A stretch of 64,000 nt of DNA from Luteococcus sp048595755 (GCF_048595755.1 NZ_CP184360.1:1178001-1242000); one strand, 5' to 3'. Shown: positions 33,812-42,251, numbered from the stretch's first letter. Numbers and translations are program-made. The notes: generated by a model not told the origin, from the letters alone.

Positions 33812-34519
33812 ATGCAGACCTTGAAGAGGTGGAGCCTTGTAACAGCGGTGCTGGCGTTGGCCACAACTGGCTGTGGAACCAACGCAGACCCCACATCACC
33901 GTCCGCATCGACGACCGCAGCAGCCGCACCACAAGCCACGGCAGTCGCTGCAGCAGCCTCCCAGGAGGGAGAACCGACCCAGTCCGACGCGCCCAGCCAG
34001 GCGCCCGAGACCCAGACTTCCGAAACCCAGACTTCCGATGACCAGGCCCAGCAGGGCCAGCAGGCGGCGAGTGACTCCGCGTCGCCCTCGGGATCGGCTC
34101 AGGCGCCCGGCAAGACGCTCGGCCTGGCCCCCGGGGAGACCGCCAAGATGAAGCACTTTGACGTCACCATGTTGAAATCCCAGTTCGGACAGGACTCGGT
34201 GAGCCACGGCTGGAAGGTGCGGGTCTGCTACACCCGCGCCCATCCGGATGCCAACCCTGACGGCACCACACGCGTCAGCGCCGATCCGTGGTCTGTCTTG
34301 GTTCGTGACGGAGAGGGCAGCAAGGAGACCTCCTGGTATCCGCTGGACGACTTCCCTGCCGACAAGGGCTGGACCCCGCCCTATCAGGAGCGTCAGCTTG
34401 CTGTGGGGGACTGCACCGAGGGATGGCTGGCGATCCGCCATGACAATCCCGACCTGCAGTTCTCCGGGCTGCGCTACCAGCCCGCCGACTTCGACGAGGT
34501 CGCAACTTGGATCTCCTAG
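33812..34519 (+). CDS. secreted lipoprotein of unknown function
   Basis: The 235-residue protein has a lipoprotein-type signal (MQTLKRWSLVTAVLALATTG followed by Cys21), then a disordered Ser/Thr/Ala/Gln-rich linker (about 25-110) and a globular C-terminal domain (about 110-235) with two Cys (VRVCYTRAH and VGDCTEGWLAI) that can form a disulfide. The C-terminal domain resembles actinobacterial DUF4352-like or telokin-like extracellular domains only loosely, so no function is assigned. ATG 33812 is chosen because it begins the signal peptide; the ribosome site is a weak GGGTGGGG. Confidence 0.75.
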   Translation: MQTLKRWSLVTAVLALATTGCGTNADPTSPSASTTAAAAPQATAVAAAASQEGEPTQSDAPSQAPETQTSETQTSDDQAQQGQQAASDSASPSGSAQAPGKTLGLAPGETAKMKHFDVTMLKSQFGQDSVSHGWKVRVCYTRAHPDANPDGTTRVSADPWSVLVRDGEGSKETSWYPLDDFPADKGWTPPYQERQLAVGDCTEGWLAIRHDNPDLQFSGLRYQPADFDEVATWIS

Positions 34520-34547
34520 AAGGGATGAACCGAACCTCCAAGTGAGC

Positions 34548-34577
34548 AGTGCCCCGCAGGGATGCCTGCGGGGCACT
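34548..34577 (+). terminator. perfect 13-bp hairpin after the lipoprotein gene
   Basis: AGTGCCCCGCAGG (34548-34560) pairs perfectly with 34565-34577 across a GATG loop, 29 bp after the lipoprotein stop and 25 bp before the ribokinase start. It likely terminates the lipoprotein transcript. Confidence 0.8.
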
Positions 34578-34602
34578 CGTCTGTCCGTGGCAGGCTGAAC
34601 TC

Positions 34603-35511
34603 ATGGACATTGCCGTCATCGGATCGAACATGGTGGACCTGATCACCTACACCAGCCGGATGCCCCAGTTGGGGGAGACCCTTGCGGGGCAGGACTTCCA
34701 GATGGGCTGCGGTGGCAAGGGCGCCAACCAGGCCATTGCCGCCAGCCGGTTGGGTTCGCACGTGCTGATGCTCACCCGGGTGGGCGACGACCTGTTCGCG
34801 CAGAACACCATGCGCAACTTCGAGGCGAACGGGATCGACACCAGCTTCGTGCTCACCACTCCGGGCGCGTCTGGTGTCGCCCCGATCTTCGTCGACGAGC
34901 AGGGGCGCAACTCCATCGTCATCGTCAAGGGCGCCAACGACCTGCTCACCCCGGCCGACATCGACGCGGCGCGCGATGAGACTTCCCGGTGTCGGTTGAT
35001 CGTCCTGCAGCTCGAGGTGCCGCTGGAGACCGTCTACCACGCCATCCAGACCGGGCAGGATCTCGGCATTCCCGTGCTGCTCAACCCGGCGCCGGCCACG
35101 CCCGAGCTGGACTACGCCCGGATCGCGACGGTCGACTGGTTCATGCCCAACGAATCGGAGCTGGCCCTGCTCACCGGGCTGCCCACCACCACTCTCGACG
35201 AAGTGGAGGCCGCCGCTCGTTCCTTGGTGGGCAAGGGGATGCGCAATGTGGTGGTCACGCTGGGTGAGCGCGGCGTGCTGTGGCTGTCTGCGGAGGAGAA
35301 GCACCTGGTGGAGCCGGTCTCGGTGCAGGCTGTTGACACGACGGGCGCCGGTGACGCCTTCATCGGCTGCTTCAGCCACGCACTGGTCAGCGGGAAGGAC
35401 CCCTTGGAGGCATTGCGCCTGGCCAATGCCTACGCCGCGGACTCGGTGACCCGACGGGGGACCCAGACGTCATATGCGACGGCGGAGGAGTTCGAGCTGG
35501 CACGAGGCTAG
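34603..35511 (+). CDS. rbsK: ribokinase family (PfkB) carbohydrate kinase
   Basis: The 302-residue PfkB-family kinase has the N-terminal sugar-binding motif MGCGGKGANQAIAASRLG, the ATP/anion-hole motif DTTGAGDAFIG near the C-terminus, and NPAPATPEL plus WFMPNESELALLTG in between, a pattern typical of ribokinase. It converts ribose (or a similar pentose or deoxypentose) to the 5-phosphate. ATG 34603 is chosen; the preceding 18 in-frame codons overlap the terminator hairpin. No ribose transporter is adjacent, so the substrate is inferred from family only. Confidence 0.88.
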   Translation: MDIAVIGSNMVDLITYTSRMPQLGETLAGQDFQMGCGGKGANQAIAASRLGSHVLMLTRVGDDLFAQNTMRNFEANGIDTSFVLTTPGASGVAPIFVDEQGRNSIVIVKGANDLLTPADIDAARDETSRCRLIVLQLEVPLETVYHAIQTGQDLGIPVLLNPAPATPELDYARIATVDWFMPNESELALLTGLPTTTLDEVEAAARSLVGKGMRNVVVTLGERGVLWLSAEEKHLVEPVSVQAVDTTGAGDAFIGCFSHALVSGKDPLEALRLANAYAADSVTRRGTQTSYATAEEFELARG

Positions 35512-35610
35512 GTCACCGGGAGTTTCCGTGGTCGTGATGTTGTGTTGGCCCACCTGTCCGGGGCCGTTGATGGGATGGCTGGACCCCACCCCTTCACACA
35601 AGGAGCCCCT

Positions 35611-36789
35611 ATGCTGAGCCTCCGTACCGCCCTCGCCACCACTGCAGCAGTGGCTCTCGTCGCCACTCCTGCTCTCGCAGCACCTACGCAGGGTCACGAC
35701 CAGCCACGTAAGCCTTCCAAGACCCAGTTGAAGGACTTCCCAAAGACCATCGAATCCGGGTCTTGGGACACCAGCCACATCCAGGGCATCGCCATCGACA
35801 AGAAGCGCGGCTTCGTCTACCACTCCTTCACCCAGATGCTGGTCAAGACCGATCTGAAGGGCAATGTCATCTCCACAGTGTCCGGCTTCACCGGCCACTT
35901 GGGAGACCTCGACTTCAATGAGGTCGACGGCCGCGTCTACGGATCACTGGAGTACAAGTCCGCCAAGGCCTTCTACATCGCCATCATCGACGTCGACAAG
36001 ATGACCGAGGTGGGCATGGATGCCGAGAAGTCCGGTGTGGTCTCTACCGTGCACCTGTCCGAGGTGGTCAAGGACTTCACCGCAGACATGGACGGCAACG
36101 GCACCTTCGACGGCGACGTTGCCGACACCGCCGACCACCGCTACGGCTGCAGCGGCATCGACGGCGTCTCCTTCGGCCCGGCCTTCGGAAGGAAGGGCGG
36201 CAAGCAGATGCTCTCGGTGGCCTACGGCATCTACAAGAACGTGGAGCGCACCGACAACGACGAGCAGGTGCTACTGCAGTACGACATCTCCGACTGGGCC
36301 AAGTACGAGAAGCCCCTCACCCAGACCGACCCACACCGCTCGGGCCCCAAGCGCGTGGGCGGAAAGTACTTCGTGCGCACGGGAAACACCACCTATGGCG
36401 TGCAGAACCTCACTTATGACGCAGCGACCCACCAGTGGTTCATGGGTGTCTACCGCGGCACCAAGCCGGAGTTCCCCAACCGTCTGCTCTACGTCGTCGA
36501 CGGCAACGCGAAGCCGCGCTTGAAGAAGCTGGTTGGCCAGGAGCCGCTCGAGTACGGAATGTCGATCCCGCTGTCCAAGAAGGGTCTGCGTCACCCGAGT
36601 GGCATCCGCGGATTCGAGTTCAAGGCAGATGTGGGCATCGAGCCGATCGGCAATGGCTACTTCTACGTGGTGAAGGACTTCGACGACCTGTCCTCGGGCA
36701 AGAAGAAGGAGGCCGGCACCCTGGAGCTCCACAAGTGGACGGGCAAGTCCCCGGCTGGCTTCGAGCCTGTTGAGCGGGTCGGACGCTGA
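35611..36789 (+). CDS. secreted protein of unknown function, possibly a beta-propeller
   Basis: The 392-residue protein starts at ATG 35611 with AAGGAG upstream. It has a clear Sec signal (LRTALATTAAVALVATPALA) with cleavage expected at ALA-AP. The mature part is rich in Lys, Asp and aromatic residues and contains repeated strand-like blocks (GIAIDKKRGFVYHSFTQ, DLDFNEVDGRVYGSLEYKS, GVSFGPAFGRKGGKQML), suggesting a propeller-like or SdiA-regulated-type fold. No catalytic motif was recognised. It is a single-gene unit between two hairpins. Confidence 0.75.
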   Translation: MLSLRTALATTAAVALVATPALAAPTQGHDQPRKPSKTQLKDFPKTIESGSWDTSHIQGIAIDKKRGFVYHSFTQMLVKTDLKGNVISTVSGFTGHLGDLDFNEVDGRVYGSLEYKSAKAFYIAIIDVDKMTEVGMDAEKSGVVSTVHLSEVVKDFTADMDGNGTFDGDVADTADHRYGCSGIDGVSFGPAFGRKGGKQMLSVAYGIYKNVERTDNDEQVLLQYDISDWAKYEKPLTQTDPHRSGPKRVGGKYFVRTGNTTYGVQNLTYDAATHQWFMGVYRGTKPEFPNRLLYVVDGNAKPRLKKLVGQEPLEYGMSIPLSKKGLRHPSGIRGFEFKADVGIEPIGNGYFYVVKDFDDLSSGKKKEAGTLELHKWTGKSPAGFEPVERVGR

Positions 36790-36803
36790 CCCTTGCGGAA
36801 CAG

Positions 36804-36842
36804 CCTGTGCGGCCCCACCCTCATCAGGTGGGGCCGCACAGG
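36804..36842 (+). terminator. 16-bp hairpin after the secreted protein gene
   Basis: CCTGTGCGGCCCCACC (36804-36819) pairs perfectly with 36827-36842 across a 7-base loop, 14 bp after the stop codon. It is a strong terminator candidate that could also act on convergent transcripts. Confidence 0.82.
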
Positions 36843-36854
36843 CGTCTGGGGCCG

Positions 36855-36950
36855 TTAGCCGTTGAGGACCGCCCAGCCGATCAGGCTGTCGGCCTTGGCG
36901 CGACGAAACTCTGCCGCAGGCAGATCCGCGGCTTCGCGTTCAGTCCACAT
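36855..36950 (-). pseudogene. remnant of a PH-domain gene 3' end
   Basis: A 31-codon open frame (M at 36950 to TAA at 36855) ends in DSLIGWAVLNG, almost identical to the end DNLIGWAVLNG of the intact PH-domain gene at 39176-39544. About 30 bases are shared nearly perfectly. The upstream part (WTEREAADLPAAEFRRAKA) is not like the intact gene. It overlaps the 3' end of the next gene. It is most simply the leftover of a second copy, though a short real peptide cannot be excluded. Confidence 0.65.
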
Positions 36951-37539
36951 GATCCTGCGCGGTATCCCTCCGGTTCTTCAGGAAGGCACTGGTCCCGTAA
37001 GCGGAGAGCCGGTACTCGCCCCAGTAGTTCAGGAATTCTGCTGCCGTATCCCCATCGTGCATCGCGTCTTCGTACGCGCAGTCCCAGGAGACCAAGCGCC
37101 CATCGACTGCTTCCGCCAGGGCGATCGCTGCGAGGCCATAACCAGTGGAGGCAATGGCTGAGCTGCCCAAACTGCGGTACTCGAACCAGCAGTGGCGTGC
37201 CGAGTTGAGCTTGGCGACCTGTTCTGGGTTGAGCCGCTGCTTCAGCTCATTGCCATACTCCTCATCGCCTGAGAGCGACTCGCAAGTGGGCCAAGAGGAA
37301 GAGTCCCACACGCCGTTGAGCCAGTAGGCGAATCCGACTTCCAAACCTGGCGCCCAGCGGGTGCCAAGCGCGATCTCCTCGACCGGATCGGTGTTTGGAT
37401 GGAAGGCCCTCACCTCGATGACTGACGGAACGTCGTGCCGGTCCAGCAGTTCTTGGAAGAGTTGCTGAGTTCTGGCACGTGTCTGTTCCACGAGCGGCAG
37501 GTGGTCACTCAGGGGATAGATGTCAATCGTGGTGGACAT
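36940..37539 (-). CDS. hypothetical protein, 199 residues
   Basis: I do not recognise this protein. It is acidic, soluble and tryptophan-rich in the middle (YWLNGVWDSSSWPTCE, RHCWFEYRS), with a central Ala-rich helix (GYGLAAIALAEAVDGRLVSW) and no signal or membrane segment. The composition and the good AGGAGGCCGCC site before ATG 37539 support a real gene. The ending DTAQDHVD runs into the PH-gene remnant. It may be an immunity-type protein of the SMI1/SUKH or related small acidic class, but I see no diagnostic motif, so that is only a possibility. Confidence 0.65.
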   Translation of the reverse strand: MSTTIDIYPLSDHLPLVEQTRARTQQLFQELLDRHDVPSVIEVRAFHPNTDPVEEIALGTRWAPGLEVGFAYWLNGVWDSSSWPTCESLSGDEEYGNELKQRLNPEQVAKLNSARHCWFEYRSLGSSAIASTGYGLAAIALAEAVDGRLVSWDCAYEDAMHDGDTAAEFLNYWGEYRLSAYGTSAFLKNRRDTAQDHVD

Positions 37540-37699
37540 GGCGGCCTCCTGGTCACTGGTCCTGGCGGGCCGGGCGGCTTCGATGATCCCGACCTCTTCC
37601 CCGGAAGCCCATGCCCGGCGGGCGCGTCGGCGCCGACCTGTTTCAGGGGTGAGTGTAGATGTTCGGTGAAGTCATCTTCCTGTGGCTCCAGGACTTGAA

Positions 37700-37728
37700 C
37701 TACTCTAACTCTAACTCTATTAGAGTAG
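37700..37728 (+). promoter_or_regulatory. inverted repeat directly before the AlbA_2-domain gene
   Basis: CTACTCTAA (37700-37708) and TTAGAGTAG (37720-37728) form a perfect 9-bp inverted repeat with an 11-base spacer, overlapping a TCTAAC microrepeat (three copies). It lies 10 bp before the ATG at 37739, so binding would block transcription or ribosome entry. The AT-rich makeup contrasts with the GC-rich surroundings, suggesting an autoregulatory operator or promoter. Confidence 0.6.
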
Positions 37729-37738
37729 GTGAGAGTAG

Positions 37739-39157
37739 ATGCAGCTCGACAAGACCAAACTCCTGTCGATGGATCCAGCTGAACGGCAGTCCCTGCTGGC
37801 GACCACGCCGGAAGACCAGTGGTTCGAGCGCAAGTCTGCGCGAGTCACGGCTGACGTCTTCGCGAAGTCGATCATCGGCATGGCCAATGCCGAAGGCGGC
37901 TTGGTTGTTGTCGGCATCAGCGATGGCGCCGTCGAGGATCTGTCGGCCGACGCCCGGCACGTCAACGAACTGCGCCGGGTGCCCCAGACCCACTGCGCTC
38001 CGCCGCCGCTGGTGAGGTTCGCTGAGCTTCCGGTCGACGATGGGAAGGTCGTCCTGCTGGCCGACGTATCCCCTGGTCGAACCGTGCATGAGAGTACGTC
38101 GGGGCACTGCTACCTGCGTGTTGGCGACTCCACCATGAAGCTCTCCGCTGCTCAGCGCGAGGAACTGCTCTACGACCGTGGCGCGGCTGAGTACGAGGCC
38201 CGTCCCATGCCAGGGATCACGACCTCTTCGCTTGATTCTGGCTTGGTGGACGGGCTGCGAAAAGCCATTGGCGCCCAAGGCGACGACGAGCGCGTGCTGG
38301 CCGCGCGCAGCCTGCTCGACCTGCGCGGGGAGGTGACCATCGCGGCTTACCTGCTGCTTGCGCCCCGCCCGCAGGAGCTCATGCCGCATGCCCATGTGCG
38401 CGTGCTGCGCTATCTGTCAGCCCATGCTGGGACGGGTGGACGCCAGAGCCTGGCCGACGATGGCGATCGGCGCATCGAGGGGCCGATTCCCCAGGTCATT
38501 GAGCAGGCTGCGGCGCTGGTCGAGGAGTGGATGCCGCGGCGTCGGGCGCTCCGAGAGGACGGGAAGTTCGGGCCGGTGGACGTCGTGCCCCGCGACGCTT
38601 GGCTGGAAGGTCTGGTGAACGCCGTCGTGCACCGGTCGTACAGCATGGCCGGCGACCACATCAGGGTGCACCTGTACCCGGATCGCGTCGAGATCGAGAG
38701 CCCCGGGCGTTTCCCCGGCATCGTCGACCCGGAGCGTCCGCTGGAGATTGCCCGCTATGCCCGGAATCCGCGGATCGCGCGGGTGTGCAACGACCTGGGC
38801 ATCACCCAGGAGAAGGGCGAGGGCATCATCCGCATCTTCGACGAGATGCGGATCCGGGGCCTGGCCGATCCGATCTACAAGCAGACGTCGGGCAGCGTGC
38901 GGCTCACGCTGCTGAGCACGCCGCGGCTGGACGCGGAAACCGAGGCGCGGTTGCCCGGGGGTGCCCACGGCGTCCTGGAGGTACTGCGAGCCGCTGGTCG
39001 CCCACTGGGCACGGGTGAGATCGCCGCGGGCATCGGGCGGCAGCGGCCCGCGACGATCCGGGCGCTCAAGGCACTGCAGGAGGTTGGCGAGGTGGTCTGG
39101 GAGGGCAAGTCCGCCAAGGATCCGCGCGCGACGTGGAGGCTGCCGACGGGCGGTTGA
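37739..39157 (+). CDS. AlbA_2 (Schlafen-type) domain protein with ATPase-like C-terminus
   Basis: The 472-residue protein has an N-terminal AlbA_2 domain (WFERKSARVTADVFAKSIIG then MANAEGGLVVVGISDG), a central region, an HATPase_c_4-like segment (GLVNAVVHRSYSMAGDHIRV, IESPGRFPG, QEKGEGIIRIFDEM) and a C-terminal winged-helix-like end (TGEIAAGIGRQRPATIRALK). This layout is typical of the 'ATP-dependent DNA helicase RecG-related/putative transcriptional regulator' group, seen in many mobile islands. A role as a DNA-binding regulator is likely but unproven. A perfect inverted repeat precedes the start; AGGTGAGAG may serve as ribosome site. Confidence 0.82.
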   Translation: MQLDKTKLLSMDPAERQSLLATTPEDQWFERKSARVTADVFAKSIIGMANAEGGLVVVGISDGAVEDLSADARHVNELRRVPQTHCAPPPLVRFAELPVDDGKVVLLADVSPGRTVHESTSGHCYLRVGDSTMKLSAAQREELLYDRGAAEYEARPMPGITTSSLDSGLVDGLRKAIGAQGDDERVLAARSLLDLRGEVTIAAYLLLAPRPQELMPHAHVRVLRYLSAHAGTGGRQSLADDGDRRIEGPIPQVIEQAAALVEEWMPRRRALREDGKFGPVDVVPRDAWLEGLVNAVVHRSYSMAGDHIRVHLYPDRVEIESPGRFPGIVDPERPLEIARYARNPRIARVCNDLGITQEKGEGIIRIFDEMRIRGLADPIYKQTSGSVRLTLLSTPRLDAETEARLPGGAHGVLEVLRAAGRPLGTGEIAAGIGRQRPATIRALKALQEVGEVVWEGKSAKDPRATWRLPTGG

Positions 39158-39175
39158 CCTTGCCCCTGTGGGCGG

Positions 39176-39544
39176 CTATCCGTTGAGGACCGCCCAGCCG
39201 ATCAGGTTGTCGATCTTGCGCACGTCGACGCCCTTGCCGAGCTTGATCTTGATGTGGCCGGCGCGGGTCCACAGCTCCACCTCGGCATTGAAGTCGAGGG
39301 TGCCAGCGTTCTCCGTCGACCACATGTTGATGGAGCTGTAGGGAAGGGAATACATCTCCACCTTCTTGCCGGTGATGCCCTGGGAGTCGCGCACGATGAG
39401 GCGCTTGGTGGTGAAGACCGCGGAGTCGCGGAAGGTCTTGTATGCCGCCACCGGACGTTCGTCTCCCACCATGAGCGGGGCGATGTCATTGGGGATGGGG
39501 CATTCGTCGACGAGGGTCCATGCGGCGATGGGGGCCATTTCCAT
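39176..39544 (-). CDS. bacterial PH-domain protein
   Basis: The 122-residue protein consists of a single bacterial pleckstrin-homology (bPH_1) domain: strands FTTKRLIVRDSQGITGKKVE and YSLPYSSINMWSTENAGTLD, ending with the helix IDNLIGWAVLNG. These domains occur as cytoplasmic oligomerising or binding modules of unknown role. It is followed upstream by the coiled-coil gene with 11 bp between, so they form a pair. A remnant of a second copy of the C-terminus lies at 36855-36950. Confidence 0.85.
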   Translation of the reverse strand: MEMAPIAAWTLVDECPIPNDIAPLMVGDERPVAAYKTFRDSAVFTTKRLIVRDSQGITGKKVEMYSLPYSSINMWSTENAGTLDFNAEVELWTRAGHIKIKLGKGVDVRKIDNLIGWAVLNG

Positions 39545-39555
39545 GAGAGTCGCTC

Positions 39556-40845
39556 CTACTGCTTCGTTTCCAGATCAGAATCGGTGGAAGCCTCGCGCTC
39601 CTTGTCGAGGATGGCCGCAGCCTTGCGCAGGATCAGCTCGTCCTTCTTGTCGACGATCTGCTCACCCGCTTCCTTGACCTTGTCGGTGGCTCGTTCCGAG
39701 ACCTCCCGCACAGTGCTGGCGGCCTCGGCGGCGTTCTCCTTGGCCTTGCGTGCCTGCTGCTCGACGAGCTGACTCACGGCCTTGGTCCACGTCACTTCCT
39801 CGAGGGCGTCCGAGGTGCTGCAGTCGAGTTCGAGGGCTTCAGCGAAGGCGAGGGACTTCTGCCGCACATCGTCGTGTTGATCGTGGATCTTGGCCGCCAA
39901 TCGGGGTCGCAGCACCTTGCTGGCATTGGCCTTGAGTGCGGCTGCGCGCATCTGTGCGGCCAGGGCTTCGACGGCCGCGTCGAGGCGGGCCAGACGCTCG
40001 GTGCGGGTCTCGCGCAGCGCCCGCTCGTGGGCCTCCAGCTGTTCCGGGTTCTCGGCGGCGACGCGATCCAGCTCCAGCACGGCGATGCGGTCCTGCAGGT
40101 TCGCCGCGGTTGCCAGTACGCCGAGCCACAGTTCGACGTCGTGCTGGACCGCCTCTGTGGCCTTTTCGGTGTCGCCCAGCCCGCGTGCGCTGGTCACCTC
40201 TTGCCGCAGTCGATCGAGCTTCTTCAGCGCCATGGCTTGGCAGGTGGCCAAGGTCTGCGCGGTCCCCTGGATCTGCGCCCACGTGGTCGACGGGAGGCTG
40301 CCCAGTTTGTCACGCATGCTCTCGGCATCCTTGAGGAGCAGCTCGACGCCCCGCAGGTTCGCCCACTCGACGTCCTGTTGGTGCTCCAGCACTTTGTCGA
40401 GCTTGGCGTCAATCGTTGCGAGGTAGTCGGTGACCTCACTGATCGCCTGTTCGATGGCCAGCTGGGTCATCATCGCGCCCAGGGCGACGGGGGCAGCCGG
40501 CGTGGCGAGGGCTGCCTTTCCGGGAGTCTGGAAGGCGAGGTGCTTCACGATCGTCCCGTCGGCATTGCGCAGCACACCGCTGAAATGTCCCGCCGCCGTG
40601 CTGGTGAATCCGCCGGCCGCCTTCACCGCGGCAGCTGACTCCGGGGTGAGCTTCACATAGCGGCCAGAACTGGCCAGCACCTCGCCGATTCCCTGTGCGA
40701 CGGCTCCCGCGATTGCGACATTGCGCGGGCTGACTACTTTTGCCACCAGACCTTGCTCCGCAAGGGATCTGTCGATCTCCGCGGGGTCTCCGAGCAGCAG
40801 GATTCCGTGGTCGTCACTCAGTGCGACGAGGTCATTCGGGGGCAT
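39556..40845 (-). CDS. coiled-coil hypothetical protein paired with the PH-domain protein
   Basis: This is a 429-residue protein with no recognised family. The N-terminal 110 residues are globular (NDLVALSDDHGILLLGDPAE). A hydrophobic stretch (AALATPAAPVALGAMMTQLA) follows, then a long, charged alpha-helical region (about 140-430) with strong coiled-coil character and a Lys/Glu/Ala-rich tail. CCCCCGGAGGAAGC lies just before the ATG at 40845. It is transcribed before the PH gene, so the two are probably cotranscribed. A 5' remnant of a paralogue lies at about 42050-42117. The layout suggests a structural or scaffold protein of an island-borne system. Confidence 0.75.
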   Translation of the reverse strand: MPPNDLVALSDDHGILLLGDPAEIDRSLAEQGLVAKVVSPRNVAIAGAVAQGIGEVLASSGRYVKLTPESAAAVKAAGGFTSTAAGHFSGVLRNADGTIVKHLAFQTPGKAALATPAAPVALGAMMTQLAIEQAISEVTDYLATIDAKLDKVLEHQQDVEWANLRGVELLLKDAESMRDKLGSLPSTTWAQIQGTAQTLATCQAMALKKLDRLRQEVTSARGLGDTEKATEAVQHDVELWLGVLATAANLQDRIAVLELDRVAAENPEQLEAHERALRETRTERLARLDAAVEALAAQMRAAALKANASKVLRPRLAAKIHDQHDDVRQKSLAFAEALELDCSTSDALEEVTWTKAVSQLVEQQARKAKENAAEAASTVREVSERATDKVKEAGEQIVDKKDELILRKAAAILDKEREASTDSDLETKQ

Positions 40846-40974
40846 GCTTCCTCCGGGGGTGAGGGGTCGCCATCGACCCTTTCAGTGGCCCCGGTCCTGT
40901 GCGGAGCAACACGTGCGGAGGGCAGGTGATCTTCAGTCGGCTTTGGGTGCTCGACATCAAGACACTGGTTGCGG

Positions 40975-41997
40975 TCACTGGTTCTCCGCAGCGCGCTCGA
41001 CGACGAAGACTGGGCGCAGCGGCAAGAGGTCGCGCCAGCGCACCGGCAGCGCGGCGTAGTTCTCCAAGGTCAGCGCGACGATGTCTGGGCCTGTGAGCAG
41101 ACGCAGATTGTGGCGTTCCCGCTCAAGGGCAACGGCGTCCTTGCTGTAGGCGCCCAGGGTGACGAACAGCCCCACCTCATTGCCGGTGGGCGAGAGGGTG
41201 CCGAGCAAGCGCTGCACGTCGGGCCTGCTCTGGGTGGCGACGGTGTGCTTGCATTGCACCTTGATCAATGGAGTTTCGAGTCCCAGCGCGTCCTTGTGGG
41301 CAATGACGTCCACGCCACCGTCCGCGCTGTACGGCGTGCCTCGAGCCTGGTAGCCGAGCGTCCGCAGAAGGTCGGCGGTGAATTCCTCGAAGGCGTGGTG
41401 TGAGATCTCATTCAGCAGTACGCGCGCCACGAAGTCGACCGTGTGCTGGCGGACCTGTTCCGCGTCAATGGACTGGCTGACAGCCTCCTCCGTGTCGTCG
41501 ACGGGAACTCCGGGATGGGTTGGGGCGGTGGCGGGCAAGTGCAGGAAGTCAAGGAAGGCCTTGGCGCCCTGGGCCACCTTGAACAGGGTCAGCGGTACGT
41601 TGATCCCGTTGAGCACCTCTTGGGGAAAATCGAGGCGTGGGACGTCGCGCATGAGCCACTCCACGGGGCGGCGATGGTGATGTTCGGTCCCGGTGGGCTC
41701 GTGGAAATAACCACCAGTGACCCGTCCGAAGTTCAGTGTGCCGGTCTCCTTCACGGGATAGACGACCACGTCGCCGATCTCCATCTCGAAGGCGAAACGC
41801 TTCAGAATTCCCGCCCACACAGGGAAGGCCCCGCGCTTGGCGTTCGGGTAGCCATGTTCGAGCAAGGCTGTGATCCTGGCCATGTCTGGACCGATCTGTT
41901 GCATGTCGCCGACGCAGTCCCACCCGATGGAGATGAAGCCTCCTTCGAATAGTTCGTCACCCAGCGCGTCGTTGCGAACCACCCAGATCGTGCTCAT
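40975..41997 (-). CDS. Mrr-type restriction endonuclease with PUA/EVE-like N-terminal domain
   Basis: The 340-residue protein has an N-terminal domain (about 1-105; ALGDELFEGGFISIGWDCV, EIGDVVVYPVKETGTLNFGR, GGYFHE) that resembles PUA-like/EVE-type readers of modified bases, and a C-terminal Mrr_cat domain (about 195-320) with the PD-(D/E)XK elements FEEFTADLLRTLGYQ, GGVDVIAHKD and IKVQCKH. Mrr-type enzymes cut modified (often methylated) DNA. The pairing of a base reader with a nuclease suggests a type IV defence enzyme. The reader assignment is inferred from pattern, not from alignment. Confidence 0.82.
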   Translation of the reverse strand: MSTIWVVRNDALGDELFEGGFISIGWDCVGDMQQIGPDMARITALLEHGYPNAKRGAFPVWAGILKRFAFEMEIGDVVVYPVKETGTLNFGRVTGGYFHEPTGTEHHHRRPVEWLMRDVPRLDFPQEVLNGINVPLTLFKVAQGAKAFLDFLHLPATAPTHPGVPVDDTEEAVSQSIDAEQVRQHTVDFVARVLLNEISHHAFEEFTADLLRTLGYQARGTPYSADGGVDVIAHKDALGLETPLIKVQCKHTVATQSRPDVQRLLGTLSPTGNEVGLFVTLGAYSKDAVALERERHNLRLLTGPDIVALTLENYAALPVRWRDLLPLRPVFVVERAAENQ

Positions 41998-42049
41998 GCA
42001 GCGAATCTACGAGACGCTGGCTCAGGACGTGGGAGGCGCGTCACGAGGT

Positions 42050-42117
42050 TGCGTCCGTGGTCGTCGCTGAGCGCGATGATGTTCATTCGCGAGCACAAGT
42101 CCTTCGGGGGTGAGGGG
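42050..42117 (-). pseudogene. 5' remnant of a second coiled-coil gene
   Basis: Reading from ATG 42086 on the minus strand gives MNIIALSDDHGR, matching the start MPPNDLVALSDDHG of the coiled-coil gene at 40845, and the bases before the start (CCTTCGGGGGTGAGG on the plus strand) match the leader of that gene (CCTCCGGGGGTGAGG). The similarity stops after about 40 coding bases. It is a vestige of a duplicated copy flanking the Mrr gene. Confidence 0.65.
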
Positions 42118-42251
42118 GAGTCTTCACCGTCTCAAACCGGCGGAGGGTGGGCTGGTGCGACGCTCGGCTGCGCCGTCGGTCCTCAACCCAGACACCGACA
42201 TCTGGCGGTTGTGCGCCATGGCCGTACCTACGCGTGTGTGATCCTGAACTC

